A DNA stretch of 45,796 bases from an uncultured Collinsella sp. (lineage in GTDB: Bacteria > Actinomycetota > Coriobacteriia > Coriobacteriales > Coriobacteriaceae): the NCBI GenBank assembly GCA_902489945.1, contig CABUBZ010000006.1:1-45796 (forward strand), in the 5' to 3' direction. This document shows, one piece after another, positions 1 through 7,722 of this stretch (positions are counted from its first letter, which is position 1; the number at the start of each line of letters is the position of its first letter). The notes beneath the pieces were generated by a model. The model was not told where the DNA came from, made no database searches, and worked only from the letters and a program-made list of their open reading frames with translations. Both the position numbers and the translations under genes were made by a program.

Positions 1-26
1 AGCCCGTGGGTTATACCCTAAGAGCA

Positions 27-60
27 AACCACCCTTTTTAAGGGTGGTTCTGATTTATAT
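27..60 (+). terminator. Hairpin terminator of the upstream gene
   Basis: A perfect 9-bp stem (27-35 with 41-49, loop 36-40) is followed by a weakly T-rich tract. It probably ends a transcript that enters from left of the window. The upstream gene itself is not visible. Confidence 0.6.
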
Positions 61-177
61 ACATGTTGTGCTTTGGGACCTAGCTTCCCCGTATGCGCTC
101 TTACTGTTTGGCTGTTTTTTGAGTCCATCTAGTTTATTTGAGCGATAATTACTCGCATTGGCGTTAGGGAGGGCTTG

Positions 178-819
178 ATGTTTACCGTATTTGTCTTGGG
201 CAATATTGCTTCGGGTAAGTCGACTGCCTGCCGCTATTTCGAATCTCGTGGCGCTATGCTTATCGATCTGGATGAGCTTGCAAAATCGCTGTATGTGCCG
301 GGCTCTGATATCGTCAATGCTCTCGCGGATGAATTCGGTTGGGACATTTTGGATGAGGAAGGCGGCATTCGCCGCAGTATCCTCGCTTCTCGAGCTTTCG
401 CTTCTCCTGATTCGGTCGCACGGCTCAATGGCATCGTGCATCCCGTTCTGATTGAACAGCTTTCGCTTAGGATTCTCGATCCGGTTTGTTGTACGGTTTC
501 ATCTCCCCGTTATCCCTTTGCGGTGGTCGAGGTTTCAGCTCCGACTGGTTTTGAGGATGCATTTGGCTTGGCTGATGAAATTCTGGTCATTAGCGCCCCT
601 TTGTCAGTTCGTCGCGAGCGCGCTATTCAACGTGGCATGGAGCCATCTGATTTCGATGCCCGTTCTGCTTGCCAGCCCGATGAGTCTGCGCTGTGCAATC
701 TCGCTACAACGGTGATTGATAATTCGGCAGCCGATAATTCGCTCTTTGAGCAGCTTGACTCATGGCTTGCATGCCACGGGTTTATAGATACTCCGGATAA
801 GGAGGAGGCCGATGCCTAA
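178..819 (+). CDS. coaE: Dephospho-CoA kinase
   Basis: CoaE phosphorylates the 3'-hydroxyl of the ribose of dephospho-CoA with ATP, the last step of coenzyme A synthesis, in the cytosol. The 213-residue protein has a Walker A loop near its start (GNIASGKSTACRYF) and then the family's DLDELAK segment. LNGIVHPVL near residue 87 matches the conserved coenzyme-binding HP motif. Length is normal. ATG 178 is preferred over TTG 175 because the AGGGAGGG ribosome site (166-173) is better spaced for it. A weak possible promoter (TTGAGT 119-124, 19 bp, GATAAT 144-149) precedes it. The gene overlaps the next by 8 bp. The coaE-uvrB neighbourhood is usual for actinobacteria; here a transglycosylase gene lies between them. 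Confidence 0.93.
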   Translation: MFTVFVLGNIASGKSTACRYFESRGAMLIDLDELAKSLYVPGSDIVNALADEFGWDILDEEGGIRRSILASRAFASPDSVARLNGIVHPVLIEQLSLRILDPVCCTVSSPRYPFAVVEVSAPTGFEDAFGLADEILVISAPLSVRRERAIQRGMEPSDFDARSACQPDESALCNLATTVIDNSAADNSLFEQLDSWLACHGFIDTPDKEEADA

Positions 820-1393
820 GGCACGTTTCTTTACGTGGTATCGCGTGGCGCCACTTGCCGTTGTGTTCGTCTTCGGCCTTATTTCGCTCGTCTACTCGTG
901 TGCTCCTGCCGCTTTCTTTAAGCCGCTGTATCCGATTGACTACGAGGCGTATGTAAAGCAATCCAGTATTTCGCATAATCTGGATCCGTATCTGGTGTGC
1001 GCTGTCATTAAGTCGGAATCGAATTGGGATCCCGAGGCCGAGTCGAATCAGGGTGCTCAGGGATTGATGCAGCTGATGCCCGAGACTGCCCAGGACATGA
1101 TCGCCAAGGGCCTTGTCGACGGAGGGGAGTATTCGGTCGACAATCTTAACGATCCGGCTACGAATATCGAGTTTGGCTGCGCATACCTCTCGTATCTTCT
1201 CGCCTATTTCAACGGGTCGACGGATAGTGCCATCGCCGCCTATAACGCCGGTATGGGCAATGTCGACGGATGGGCGCAGCAGAACACGTCACTCCATAAT
1301 GCGATTACCTTCCCTGAAACTCAGGCTTATCTGATTCGCGTCAATAATGCCTGGGTTCGATATAAGACTCTCTATCCCGATCGGTTCGTATAG
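812..1393 (+). CDS. Membrane-anchored lytic transglycosylase (SLT domain)
   Basis: This is predicted to cleave the MurNAc-GlcNAc bond of peptidoglycan, leaving 1,6-anhydroMurNAc, on the outer face of the membrane. The 193-residue protein opens with one hydrophobic segment (about residues 10-30, signal anchor). The Slt70-type domain follows, with the catalytic Glu at residue 69 in IKSESNWDP, then GAQGLMQLMPETAQ and AAYNAGMGNVDGW. The start lies inside the end of coaE, with a strong GGAGGAGG site at 801-808, so the two are translationally coupled. Family assignment is secure; its cellular role (cell-wall turnover or assembly of an envelope structure) cannot be read from the sequence. Confidence 0.88.
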   Translation: MPKARFFTWYRVAPLAVVFVFGLISLVYSCAPAAFFKPLYPIDYEAYVKQSSISHNLDPYLVCAVIKSESNWDPEAESNQGAQGLMQLMPETAQDMIAKGLVDGGEYSVDNLNDPATNIEFGCAYLSYLLAYFNGSTDSAIAAYNAGMGNVDGWAQQNTSLHNAITFPETQAYLIRVNNAWVRYKTLYPDRFV

Positions 1394-1413
1394 GACTAAG
1401 CCCACCGCCTGCG

Positions 1414-1419
1414 TATACT
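1414..1419 (+). promoter_or_regulatory. Possible -10 box upstream of uvrB
   Basis: TATACT lies 26 bp before the chosen uvrB start; no good -35 hexamer is visible. If used, transcription would begin around 1426, which excludes the in-frame ATG at 1424 as the start codon. No LexA-like dyad is seen here. Confidence 0.3.
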
Positions 1420-1444
1420 GCAGATGTACGAGTTAGGAGTATCC

Positions 1445-3685
1445 ATGGCGGAATTTGAAGTAGAACGCGTTGGTGGTGAACTTAAGCGCTTTGGCGTTGA
1501 GGGCGCTGATGTGCCGTTTAAGGTCGTGTCTCCATACGAGCCCGCTGGTTCCCAGCCTAAGGCCATTGAGTCACTTGTGCGGGGCGTGAGGGACGGAGAC
1601 CGCTATCAGGTTTTGCTGGGCGTGACTGGTTCGGGCAAGACCTTCACGATGGCAAAGACTATTGAGGCCCTGGGAAAGCCGACGCTGGTCATGGCCCCCA
1701 ATAAAACGCTCGCTGCTCAGCTTGCGAGCGAGCTCAAAGAGTTCTTTCCCAACAACGCTGTGGTCTACTTCGTCTCGTACTACGACTACTATCAGCCCGA
1801 GGCGTATGTGCCGCAAAGCGATACATATATCGAGAAAGACTCCTCGATTAACGAAGAGGTCGAGATGCTGCGCCATCAGGCGACCGCGTCACTGCTCTCT
1901 CGACGTGATGTGATCGTTGTCGCATCGGTCTCGTGTATCTATGGCATTGGCTCTCCTGAGGACTATGCGGGTCTGGCTCCAAACGTCGACAAGAAGGTGC
2001 CGCTCGAGCGCGATGACTTTATCCATGCACTTATCGACATTCAATATGATCGCAATGACTATGACCTGGCACGTGGCACGTTCCGCGTGCGCGGCGATGT
2101 TGTTGACGTGTATCCGCCTTATGCCGAGCATCCGTTGCGGTTTGAGTTCTTTGGCGACGAGGTCGAGCTGATTGCCGAGATCGATGAGGTCACCGGTGAG
2201 ATGCTTCGTGAGTACGAGGCCATTCCCGTATGGCCGGCATCGCACTACGTGACCGAGAAGCCGAAGGTCAAGGCGGCTCTGAAATCGATCAGCGAAGAAT
2301 GCGAGAAGCGCGTGGCGGAGCTCAAGGCGACCGACAAGTTGCTCGAGGCGCAGCGTCTGCAGCAGCGTACCGGTTATGATCTTGAGATGCTCGAGACGAT
2401 GGGCTTTTGCAACGGCATCGAGAACTACTCGCGTCATCTGGACGGTCGCAAGCCGGGTGAGCCGCCGTTTACCCTAATCGATTACTTTCCCAAGGATATG
2501 CTCTGCATCATCGATGAGAGCCATGTGACGGTGCCGCAGATTCGCGGCATGCACGAAGGTGACCGCTCGCGTAAGGTGACGCTGGTGGAACACGGTTTTC
2601 GCCTGCCCTCGGCGCTCGATAACCGCCCGCTTCGTTTCGATGAGTTTGAGGCAAGGATCCCCCAGTTTATCTATGTTTCGGCCACGCCGGGCGACTACGA
2701 GCTGCGGGTGAGCCAAAATGACGTGGAGCAGATTATTCGTCCGACCGGCCTGCTCGACCCCAAGATTGACGTGCGTCCAGTTCGCGGTCAGATTGACGAT
2801 CTTGAGGACGAGATTCGCGAGCGCGTTGCCCGCAAGGAGCGCGTGCTGGTGACCACGTTGACCAAACGCATGGCCGAGGACCTGACCGACCATCTACTTG
2901 ATGCGGGCATTAAGGTCAATTACATGCACTCTGATACGGCGACAATGGACCGTGTCGAGATCCTGCGAACGCTGCGCGAGGGCAAGATCGATGTTCTCGT
3001 TGGCATCAACCTGCTCCGCGAGGGCTTGGATCTTCCCGAGGTCTCACTGGTGGCAATTCTCGATGCCGATAAGGAAGGCTTCTTGCGCAACCGCCGTTCG
3101 CTGATTCAGACGATTGGCCGTGCGGCCCGTAACGCCGATGGCGAAGTCATCATGTATGCAGACGTTGTGACCGATTCGATGAAAGAGGCCATCGAGGAGA
3201 CGCAGCGCCGTCGCGAGATTCAGATGGCATATAACGAAGAACATGGCATTGTGCCCAAGACAGTGCGCAAGGCCATCAACGACATCTCAAGTTTTATTGC
3301 CGAGGCCGAAAAAACTGTGGGCTCCAAGGGACGCTCGAAGGGCGACTCTCTTGGCCATGGCGCATTCTATACGCCCGATGAGTCGGGCGAGGGCGGTGTG
3401 CCGGAAACGGTGGCGCCCGAGCAGACACTTGCGGAGCAGTTGGAAGAACTGCCGCATGACGAGCTTGTGCGGATCGTCGAAACCATGGAAGAGGATATGC
3501 GTAACGCTTCTGCCGCTATGGACTTTGAGGAGGCGGCGCGCCTGCGCGATGTTGTCGTTCAGATTCGGGCGATGCTCGAGGGTGCGTCTGAGGACGAGAC
3601 GATCGAGCGCTTACGCTCGCAGGCCCGCAAGGGTTCCACGTTCGCATCGGGCAGAAAACGCCAGGGTGCACGGTTTAAGAAATAG
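1445..3685 (+). CDS. uvrB: Excinuclease ABC subunit B
   Basis: UvrB is the damage-verifying helicase-like subunit of nucleotide excision repair. UvrA loads it on DNA and it recruits UvrC. The 746-residue protein shows Walker A GVTGSGKT, the beta-hairpin region VSYYDYYQPEAYVP, the DESHVT box, helicase motifs (INLLREGLDLPEV and QTIGRAARN), and the C-terminal UVR domain (MDFEEAARLRDVV) that contacts UvrC. ATG 1445 is preferred over ATG 1424 because TTAGGAGT (1433-1440) sits at proper spacing before it and because homologues begin near here. It is followed by a terminator shared with the convergent gene. uvrA and uvrC lie 6-12 kb downstream. Confidence 0.97.
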   Translation: MAEFEVERVGGELKRFGVEGADVPFKVVSPYEPAGSQPKAIESLVRGVRDGDRYQVLLGVTGSGKTFTMAKTIEALGKPTLVMAPNKTLAAQLASELKEFFPNNAVVYFVSYYDYYQPEAYVPQSDTYIEKDSSINEEVEMLRHQATASLLSRRDVIVVASVSCIYGIGSPEDYAGLAPNVDKKVPLERDDFIHALIDIQYDRNDYDLARGTFRVRGDVVDVYPPYAEHPLRFEFFGDEVELIAEIDEVTGEMLREYEAIPVWPASHYVTEKPKVKAALKSISEECEKRVAELKATDKLLEAQRLQQRTGYDLEMLETMGFCNGIENYSRHLDGRKPGEPPFTLIDYFPKDMLCIIDESHVTVPQIRGMHEGDRSRKVTLVEHGFRLPSALDNRPLRFDEFEARIPQFIYVSATPGDYELRVSQNDVEQIIRPTGLLDPKIDVRPVRGQIDDLEDEIRERVARKERVLVTTLTKRMAEDLTDHLLDAGIKVNYMHSDTATMDRVEILRTLREGKIDVLVGINLLREGLDLPEVSLVAILDADKEGFLRNRRSLIQTIGRAARNADGEVIMYADVVTDSMKEAIEETQRRREIQMAYNEEHGIVPKTVRKAINDISSFIAEAEKTVGSKGRSKGDSLGHGAFYTPDESGEGGVPETVAPEQTLAEQLEELPHDELVRIVETMEEDMRNASAAMDFEEAARLRDVVVQIRAMLEGASEDETIERLRSQARKGSTFASGRKRQGARFKK

Positions 3686-3694
3686 CCGCGAACA

Positions 3695-3735
3695 GGCCCC
3701 GAGTTCCCTGTGGAGCTCGGGGCCTATGTCTTTTG
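3695..3735. terminator. Terminator between convergent genes
   Basis: A perfect 9-bp GC-rich stem (GGCCCCGAG 3695-3703 with 3716-3724) and a 12-nt loop lie between the stop codons of uvrB and the minus-strand oxidoreductase. The T-tract on the plus side is short (tcttttg). It may serve both strands. Confidence 0.65.
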
Positions 3736-3753
3736 CGCGCTGGAATTTGTGCG

Positions 3754-5394
3754 TTAGAGGTCTGCGATCAGGGCTTCAGCACAACGGATGCCGTCGGTGG
3801 CCGCGCTCATGATGCCGCCGGCATATCCAGCTCCCTCACCACAAGGGTAGAGGCCCGGGGTCGACACGGCATGGCGCGTTCGGTCTCGGGTGACAGTGAC
3901 CGGTGAGCTCGAACGAGTCTCCACGCCGGTAAGAACGGCATCGGGACGGTCGTAGCCTCGTAGCTTTTTTCCGAGTAGGGGAAGTCCCAGGCGGAGCGAC
4001 TCGACGATATGCTGCGGTAGGGCTTCGTCAATTGCCGTCCAGGTCACACCGAGCGGATAGGTGGGCTTTACCTTTCCGGGCGCCTTGCTGGCGCGTCCTG
4101 CGAGGAAATCTCCGACGAGTTGTGCCGGTGCGTTCCAGTTGGAACCGCCCAGGCGATAGGCGGCCGCCTCGCAGGCACGCTGGAGCTCGATGCCGGCGAG
4201 CGGGTCATCGTTGGGAAGGTCCTCAGGCGTGACGTTAACGAGCAGGGCGGCATTTGCGTTGCGTCCGTCGCGGGCATTGAGACTGGCCCCGTTGACGCAC
4301 AGATGGCACGGTTCTGAAGAGGCGGCAACAACCTGTCCGCCGGGGCACATGCAAAACGAGAACACGCTGCGGCCGTTGGGAAGATGGGCGACGAGCTTGT
4401 AGGGGGCTGCCCCGAGCGCTGGATGTCCCGCCGAGGCTCCATATTGGGCTCTGTCGATGTCGCGTTGCGGATGCTCGATGCGAACGCCCATGGCAAAGGT
4501 CTTTTGTGCGAGGGCCACGTTGTGGTCCTTAAGGAGCTCAAAAATATCGCGAGCAGAATGCCCGCAGGCGAGGATGAGGTGCTTTGTCTCGATTGACTCG
4601 TAAGCGGCGTCTTGGGACGATTGGACATCAATGCCGGTGATGGCGCCAGACACGTCGATGCGAATGTCGACGAGCTTCGTTCGATAACGGACGACACCTC
4701 CGAGCTGCTCGATGCGCTGGGATATAGCGGTGACAACCGTGGGAAGGATGTCGGAGCCAATGTGCGGCTTGGCATCCCACAGAATATCGCGGGGCGCACC
4801 CGCCTCGACGAAGGTTTCGAGGATAAGGCGATGGGCGGGATTTTTTGTTCCCGTATTGAGCTTGCCGTCCGAGAAGGTCCCCGCGCCGCCCAGACCAAAC
4901 TGAATATTGCTCTCGGGGTCGAGGATGCGCTCCTTTAGAAAGAGGTCGATCGCCTGCGAGCGGCGAAATGCCGGGTCGCCGCGCTCGATAAGCAAGGGCT
5001 TAAGACCTGCTTCGGCGAGCGTGAGCGCAGCGAAAAGGCCGGCGCATCCGGCGCCGACAACGACAGGGCGTTCTTGAGGTGCGTCGGAGACGGGGGAGGG
5101 GAATGAAGGCTCATCGTCTTCTATCGCGCGTACGCGCGAGCGGTCACGCTCGGCAACGCCGTCGACCGCTTCTTGCTCGAGGTGGGGACTAGTCAGCTCA
5201 ACACGAAAGCTCAGGATAAAATGGACGTCTCGTTTTTTGCGAGCGTCGATTGACTTGCGGTGGAGCTCGATGGACTTGATCTCGGAGTCCTTGCAACGTA
5301 GGACGCGCTTGGCGACTCGCTTGCCAACAATGAGACAGGCATTTTCATCGCCGGCTTCATCGAGCGACGCGTTGACTTGGGTGATTTCGATCAT
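3754..5394 (-). CDS. FAD-dependent dehydrogenase of the COG2509 type
   Basis: A flavoprotein oxidoreductase of unknown substrate, 546 residues. After an N-terminal domain of about 110 residues, lacking cofactor motifs and typical of this family, comes the FAD-binding fold (VVVGAGCAGLFAALTLAEAG) and the ERGD ribose-contact end. Then follow GLGGAGTFSDGKLNTGTKN, CPGGQVVAASSEP and the C-terminal FAD motif YPCGEGAGYAGGI. ATG 5394 is chosen because AAGGAG (complement of 5401-5406) precedes it at 6 bp; upstream in-frame codons have no such site and run into the neighbour. It lies downstream of two other minus-strand genes, with a hairpin between. The family is often annotated as an uncharacterised dehydrogenase, and no reaction can be assigned here. 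Confidence 0.85.
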   Translation of the reverse strand: MIEITQVNASLDEAGDENACLIVGKRVAKRVLRCKDSEIKSIELHRKSIDARKKRDVHFILSFRVELTSPHLEQEAVDGVAERDRSRVRAIEDDEPSFPSPVSDAPQERPVVVGAGCAGLFAALTLAEAGLKPLLIERGDPAFRRSQAIDLFLKERILDPESNIQFGLGGAGTFSDGKLNTGTKNPAHRLILETFVEAGAPRDILWDAKPHIGSDILPTVVTAISQRIEQLGGVVRYRTKLVDIRIDVSGAITGIDVQSSQDAAYESIETKHLILACGHSARDIFELLKDHNVALAQKTFAMGVRIEHPQRDIDRAQYGASAGHPALGAAPYKLVAHLPNGRSVFSFCMCPGGQVVAASSEPCHLCVNGASLNARDGRNANAALLVNVTPEDLPNDDPLAGIELQRACEAAAYRLGGSNWNAPAQLVGDFLAGRASKAPGKVKPTYPLGVTWTAIDEALPQHIVESLRLGLPLLGKKLRGYDRPDAVLTGVETRSSSPVTVTRDRTRHAVSTPGLYPCGEGAGYAGGIMSAATDGIRCAEALIADL

Positions 5395-5407
5395 CGAGGT
5401 CTCCTTA

Positions 5408-5444
5408 GAGGCAAGAAAGAGGCCGTCCGGTATTCCAGACGGCC
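5408..5444 (-). terminator. Intercistronic hairpin (weak terminator or attenuator)
   Basis: The minus-strand transcript can fold a 10-bp stem with one mismatch (5421-5430 with 5435-5444, 4-nt loop). A T/C-rich tract (tctttcttg) follows, ending just before the ribosome site of the COG2509 gene. It would lower or separate expression of that gene from the upstream flavoprotein. Confidence 0.5.
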
Positions 5445-5474
5445 CGAATGCGTTTTTGATTATAGACTGAGCGG

Positions 5475-6746
5475 CTACAGGCTGCTTGCAGCGCGAATGC
5501 CCGAGAGCCAGGCCCACGCAAGGTTAAAGCCTCCGCAATCGGCGTCGATGTCGAGCGCTTCGCCGCAGACGTAAAGCGGGGCGTCGACAACGCTGCACGC
5601 GCGTAGACTGGGTGTTGAGATGCTCTCGACAGATACGCCACCACGCGTGACCTGCGCCGAGCGCTCCTCGGCTGTTCCCTCGACGAGCAACTTAAAGTGC
5701 TTGAGGACCGAGACCAGGTGGATGACATCGTTGGAGCCTGGATGGCACTGCTCGAACGCCGTGCAGACGACGCGGGAGAGTTGCGGGGCGAGCATGCCGT
5801 CGAGCCAACGGGGATCGCGGGGCGAAAAGCCGCCGAGCAGCTCAACGCGTCGGTTGAGCATATCGAGCAGCTTGTCTTTGGAGAGGTCGGGGAAAACGTC
5901 GAGCAGGATCGTATCGCCGCGCTGGATACGACGGGAGAGGTTGAAGACAGCGACGCCCGAGATGCCGAAGGCTCGAAACAGGACTTCACCGTCTTCGTGC
6001 CAGAGCTCATTATGATTGCGGGCGAGCGTCAAGCGGGCGCGGACGCGCAGGCCATCCAACGTCTTGAGTGCCGTCCGATCGCCGACGACCGTTGCCGATA
6101 CGGGGCAGAGGATGGGGCGCAGCGAAGTGAGGGGGAGGCGAAACGTATCGGCGATACCGGTGGGGTTGCCGCCCGTGGCGATAATTACGGCATGTGCCTG
6201 CAGGGCCTCGTTCTTGCGAGGGACATCGGCGAGCGCTTTCCGAAGCGAGCGGAGCTCCGATTTTCGATCGTCATGCTTTTTCGCCTTGAGTGTCCGCGCG
6301 GGACGGTCTATTTGAAGCGCCCAGCCCTCGGGAGCTTTGGATGCCGAGACAACGTTTGCTCCGCAGATCAAGGTGATACCCAGGTGATTGCAGGCGTTGA
6401 GAAGCGCGTCGCGCACCGATTCGGCACGAAGGGAGCGTGGGTACAGTCGACCTTCCTCGGAGGTCGTCATGATGCCCAGCGAGGAGAAGAAGCCCATAAG
6501 CTCTTGTTCGGGCCGGGGGCCCATGACGGATTCGACGAAAGCGGGGTGGTTGTACCGCCGAGGATCAATCGATTCGTTTGAGAGATTGCAGCGGCCGTTG
6601 CCGGTCGCAAGGAGTTTAAGGCCGCAGGCGACATCGCGCTCAACGATGCAGACGCTTTTGCCAGCGCGTGCGGCCGTGATGGCGGCGGCGAGGCCCGAGG
6701 CCCCGCCGCCGATTACCAGGACGTCATAGAAGGCGCTCGTGTTCAC
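5475..6746 (-). CDS. HI0933/BaiN-like flavoprotein
   Basis: A 423-residue FAD-binding oxidoreductase of the HI0933 family (BaiN and related putative 3-dehydro-bile-acid reductases). Visible are the N-terminal dinucleotide motif VIGGGASGLAAAITAARAG, the family's GLKLLATGNGRCNLSN segment, AVIIATGG in mid-protein, and the C-terminal CGEALDIDADCGGFNLAWA, which closes the FAD site. The start is GTG 6746, directly after the stop of the upstream Mrp gene with no gap and no strong ribosome site, so translation is probably coupled. Substrate unknown: naming it a bile-acid enzyme would go beyond the sequence, although gut Coriobacteriia do transform bile acids. Confidence 0.86.
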   Translation of the reverse strand: MNTSAFYDVLVIGGGASGLAAAITAARAGKSVCIVERDVACGLKLLATGNGRCNLSNESIDPRRYNHPAFVESVMGPRPEQELMGFFSSLGIMTTSEEGRLYPRSLRAESVRDALLNACNHLGITLICGANVVSASKAPEGWALQIDRPARTLKAKKHDDRKSELRSLRKALADVPRKNEALQAHAVIIATGGNPTGIADTFRLPLTSLRPILCPVSATVVGDRTALKTLDGLRVRARLTLARNHNELWHEDGEVLFRAFGISGVAVFNLSRRIQRGDTILLDVFPDLSKDKLLDMLNRRVELLGGFSPRDPRWLDGMLAPQLSRVVCTAFEQCHPGSNDVIHLVSVLKHFKLLVEGTAEERSAQVTRGGVSVESISTPSLRACSVVDAPLYVCGEALDIDADCGGFNLAWAWLSGIRAASSL

Positions 6747-7577
6747 TTAGGCCTCGTCGGTCCCGTGCGGGGTAATGGCCTCGACGGCAGAGACTGCCTT
6801 GGGCAACATGCCATCGGGCAGTGCGGTCTCGACCTCGCCCTTATCGCAGGCCTCGGCGAGTGCCGGATTAATGGGAAGCTTGCCCAAGATGTCGAGGTTA
6901 TAGCGCTCTGCGACCTCGGGGAGCTTGCTCTTGCCAAAGACCTCGATCTTCTTGCCGCAGTCGGGGCACTCAATATAGCTCATGTTCTCGACAATGCCCA
7001 GAATGGGGACGTTCATCTTCTCGGCCATGTTGACCGCCTTGGCGACGATCATCGAGACCAGATCCTGCGGGCTCGTGACGATGACGATGCCGTCGACGGG
7101 CAGCGACTGGAAGACGGTGAGCGCGACGTCGCCTGTTCCCGGAGGCATGTCGACCAGCAGGTAGTCGATGGGGCCCCACGAGGTCTCGCTCCAGAACTGC
7201 CTAATGGCGCCTGCGATGACCGGACCGCGCCAAAGGACGGGGTCGGTCTCGTTTTGGAGCAGCAGGTTGGAGCTCATGACCTTGACGCCGTGCTCGGAGA
7301 TTTCGGGCAGCATAAGGTTGCCAAGGGCATGGACGTGGCGTCCGCTCATACCGAACATCTTGGGGATAGAGGGACCGGTAATGTCGGCATCGAGGACGCC
7401 GACCTTGTGGCCGTGACGGGCAAGCTCGGTGGCGATGGCACCGGTGACAAATGACTTGCCGACACCGCCCTTGCCGGAAAGCACGGCGATGACGCGCTTG
7501 ACCTCGGACAGCGTGTTCTCCTCAAATTGCGACGGCGACGTTTGTCCGCCGGCGGCCTGTGCGTGTTCGCAACCCAT
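6747..7577 (-). CDS. Mrp/NBP35-family iron-sulfur carrier ATPase
   Basis: A P-loop ATPase of the ApbC/Mrp/Nbp35 type, thought to carry and deliver iron-sulfur clusters to apo-proteins. The 276-residue protein has the deviant Walker A of the MinD/Mrp class (SGKGGVGKS, near residue 34), the Mrp signature DYLLVDMPPGTGDVALT, and a C-terminal CPDCGKK pair of cysteines that would hold a bridging cluster. The start is set at ATG 7577, with AAAGGAG (complement of 7584-7590) before it; the longer in-frame extension lacks a ribosome site. It is the first gene of a minus-strand group with the two flavoproteins. There is no DUF59 N-terminal domain, as in the short forms of the family. Confidence 0.92.
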   Translation of the reverse strand: MGCEHAQAAGGQTSPSQFEENTLSEVKRVIAVLSGKGGVGKSFVTGAIATELARHGHKVGVLDADITGPSIPKMFGMSGRHVHALGNLMLPEISEHGVKVMSSNLLLQNETDPVLWRGPVIAGAIRQFWSETSWGPIDYLLVDMPPGTGDVALTVFQSLPVDGIVIVTSPQDLVSMIVAKAVNMAEKMNVPILGIVENMSYIECPDCGKKIEVFGKSKLPEVAERYNLDILGKLPINPALAEACDKGEVETALPDGMLPKAVSAVEAITPHGTDEA

Positions 7578-7632
7578 GTATGACTCCTTTGTATATGCTG
7601 GGGCCGGGGCCCCGCGATGTGACACGAGCGTC

Positions 7633-7662
7633 ATTGTACCCTCGTTTGCGAGCGGGAGTCAT
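7633..7662 (-). promoter_or_regulatory. Candidate promoter of the Mrp gene group
   Basis: On the minus strand, ATGACT (complement of 7657-7662), an 18-bp spacer and TACAAT (complement of 7633-7638, 5 of 6 to consensus) predict a start about 50 bases before the Mrp start codon. Seen in sequence; activity is inferred. Confidence 0.45.
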
Positions 7663-7670
7663 TTGCGATG

Positions 7671-7711
7671 CGTTTGGGCCGAGCGTGCTTGCAATACGAT
7701 GGGCCCAAACG
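7671..7711 (-). terminator. Long-loop hairpin after the LtaS-like gene
   Basis: A perfect 10-bp stem (CGTTTGGGCC 7671-7680 with 7702-7711) and a 21-nt loop lie 12 bp past the stop of the sulfatase-fold gene and before the Mrp promoter. There is no clear T-run, so it is only a possible terminator. Confidence 0.4.
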
Positions 7712-7722
7712 AATGGGCGGGC

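Noticed and set aside
1385..1400. A LexA box before uvrB
   Set aside because: GGTTCGTATAGGAC near the transglycosylase stop has the half-sites in the wrong orientation for CGAAC-N4-GTTCG.
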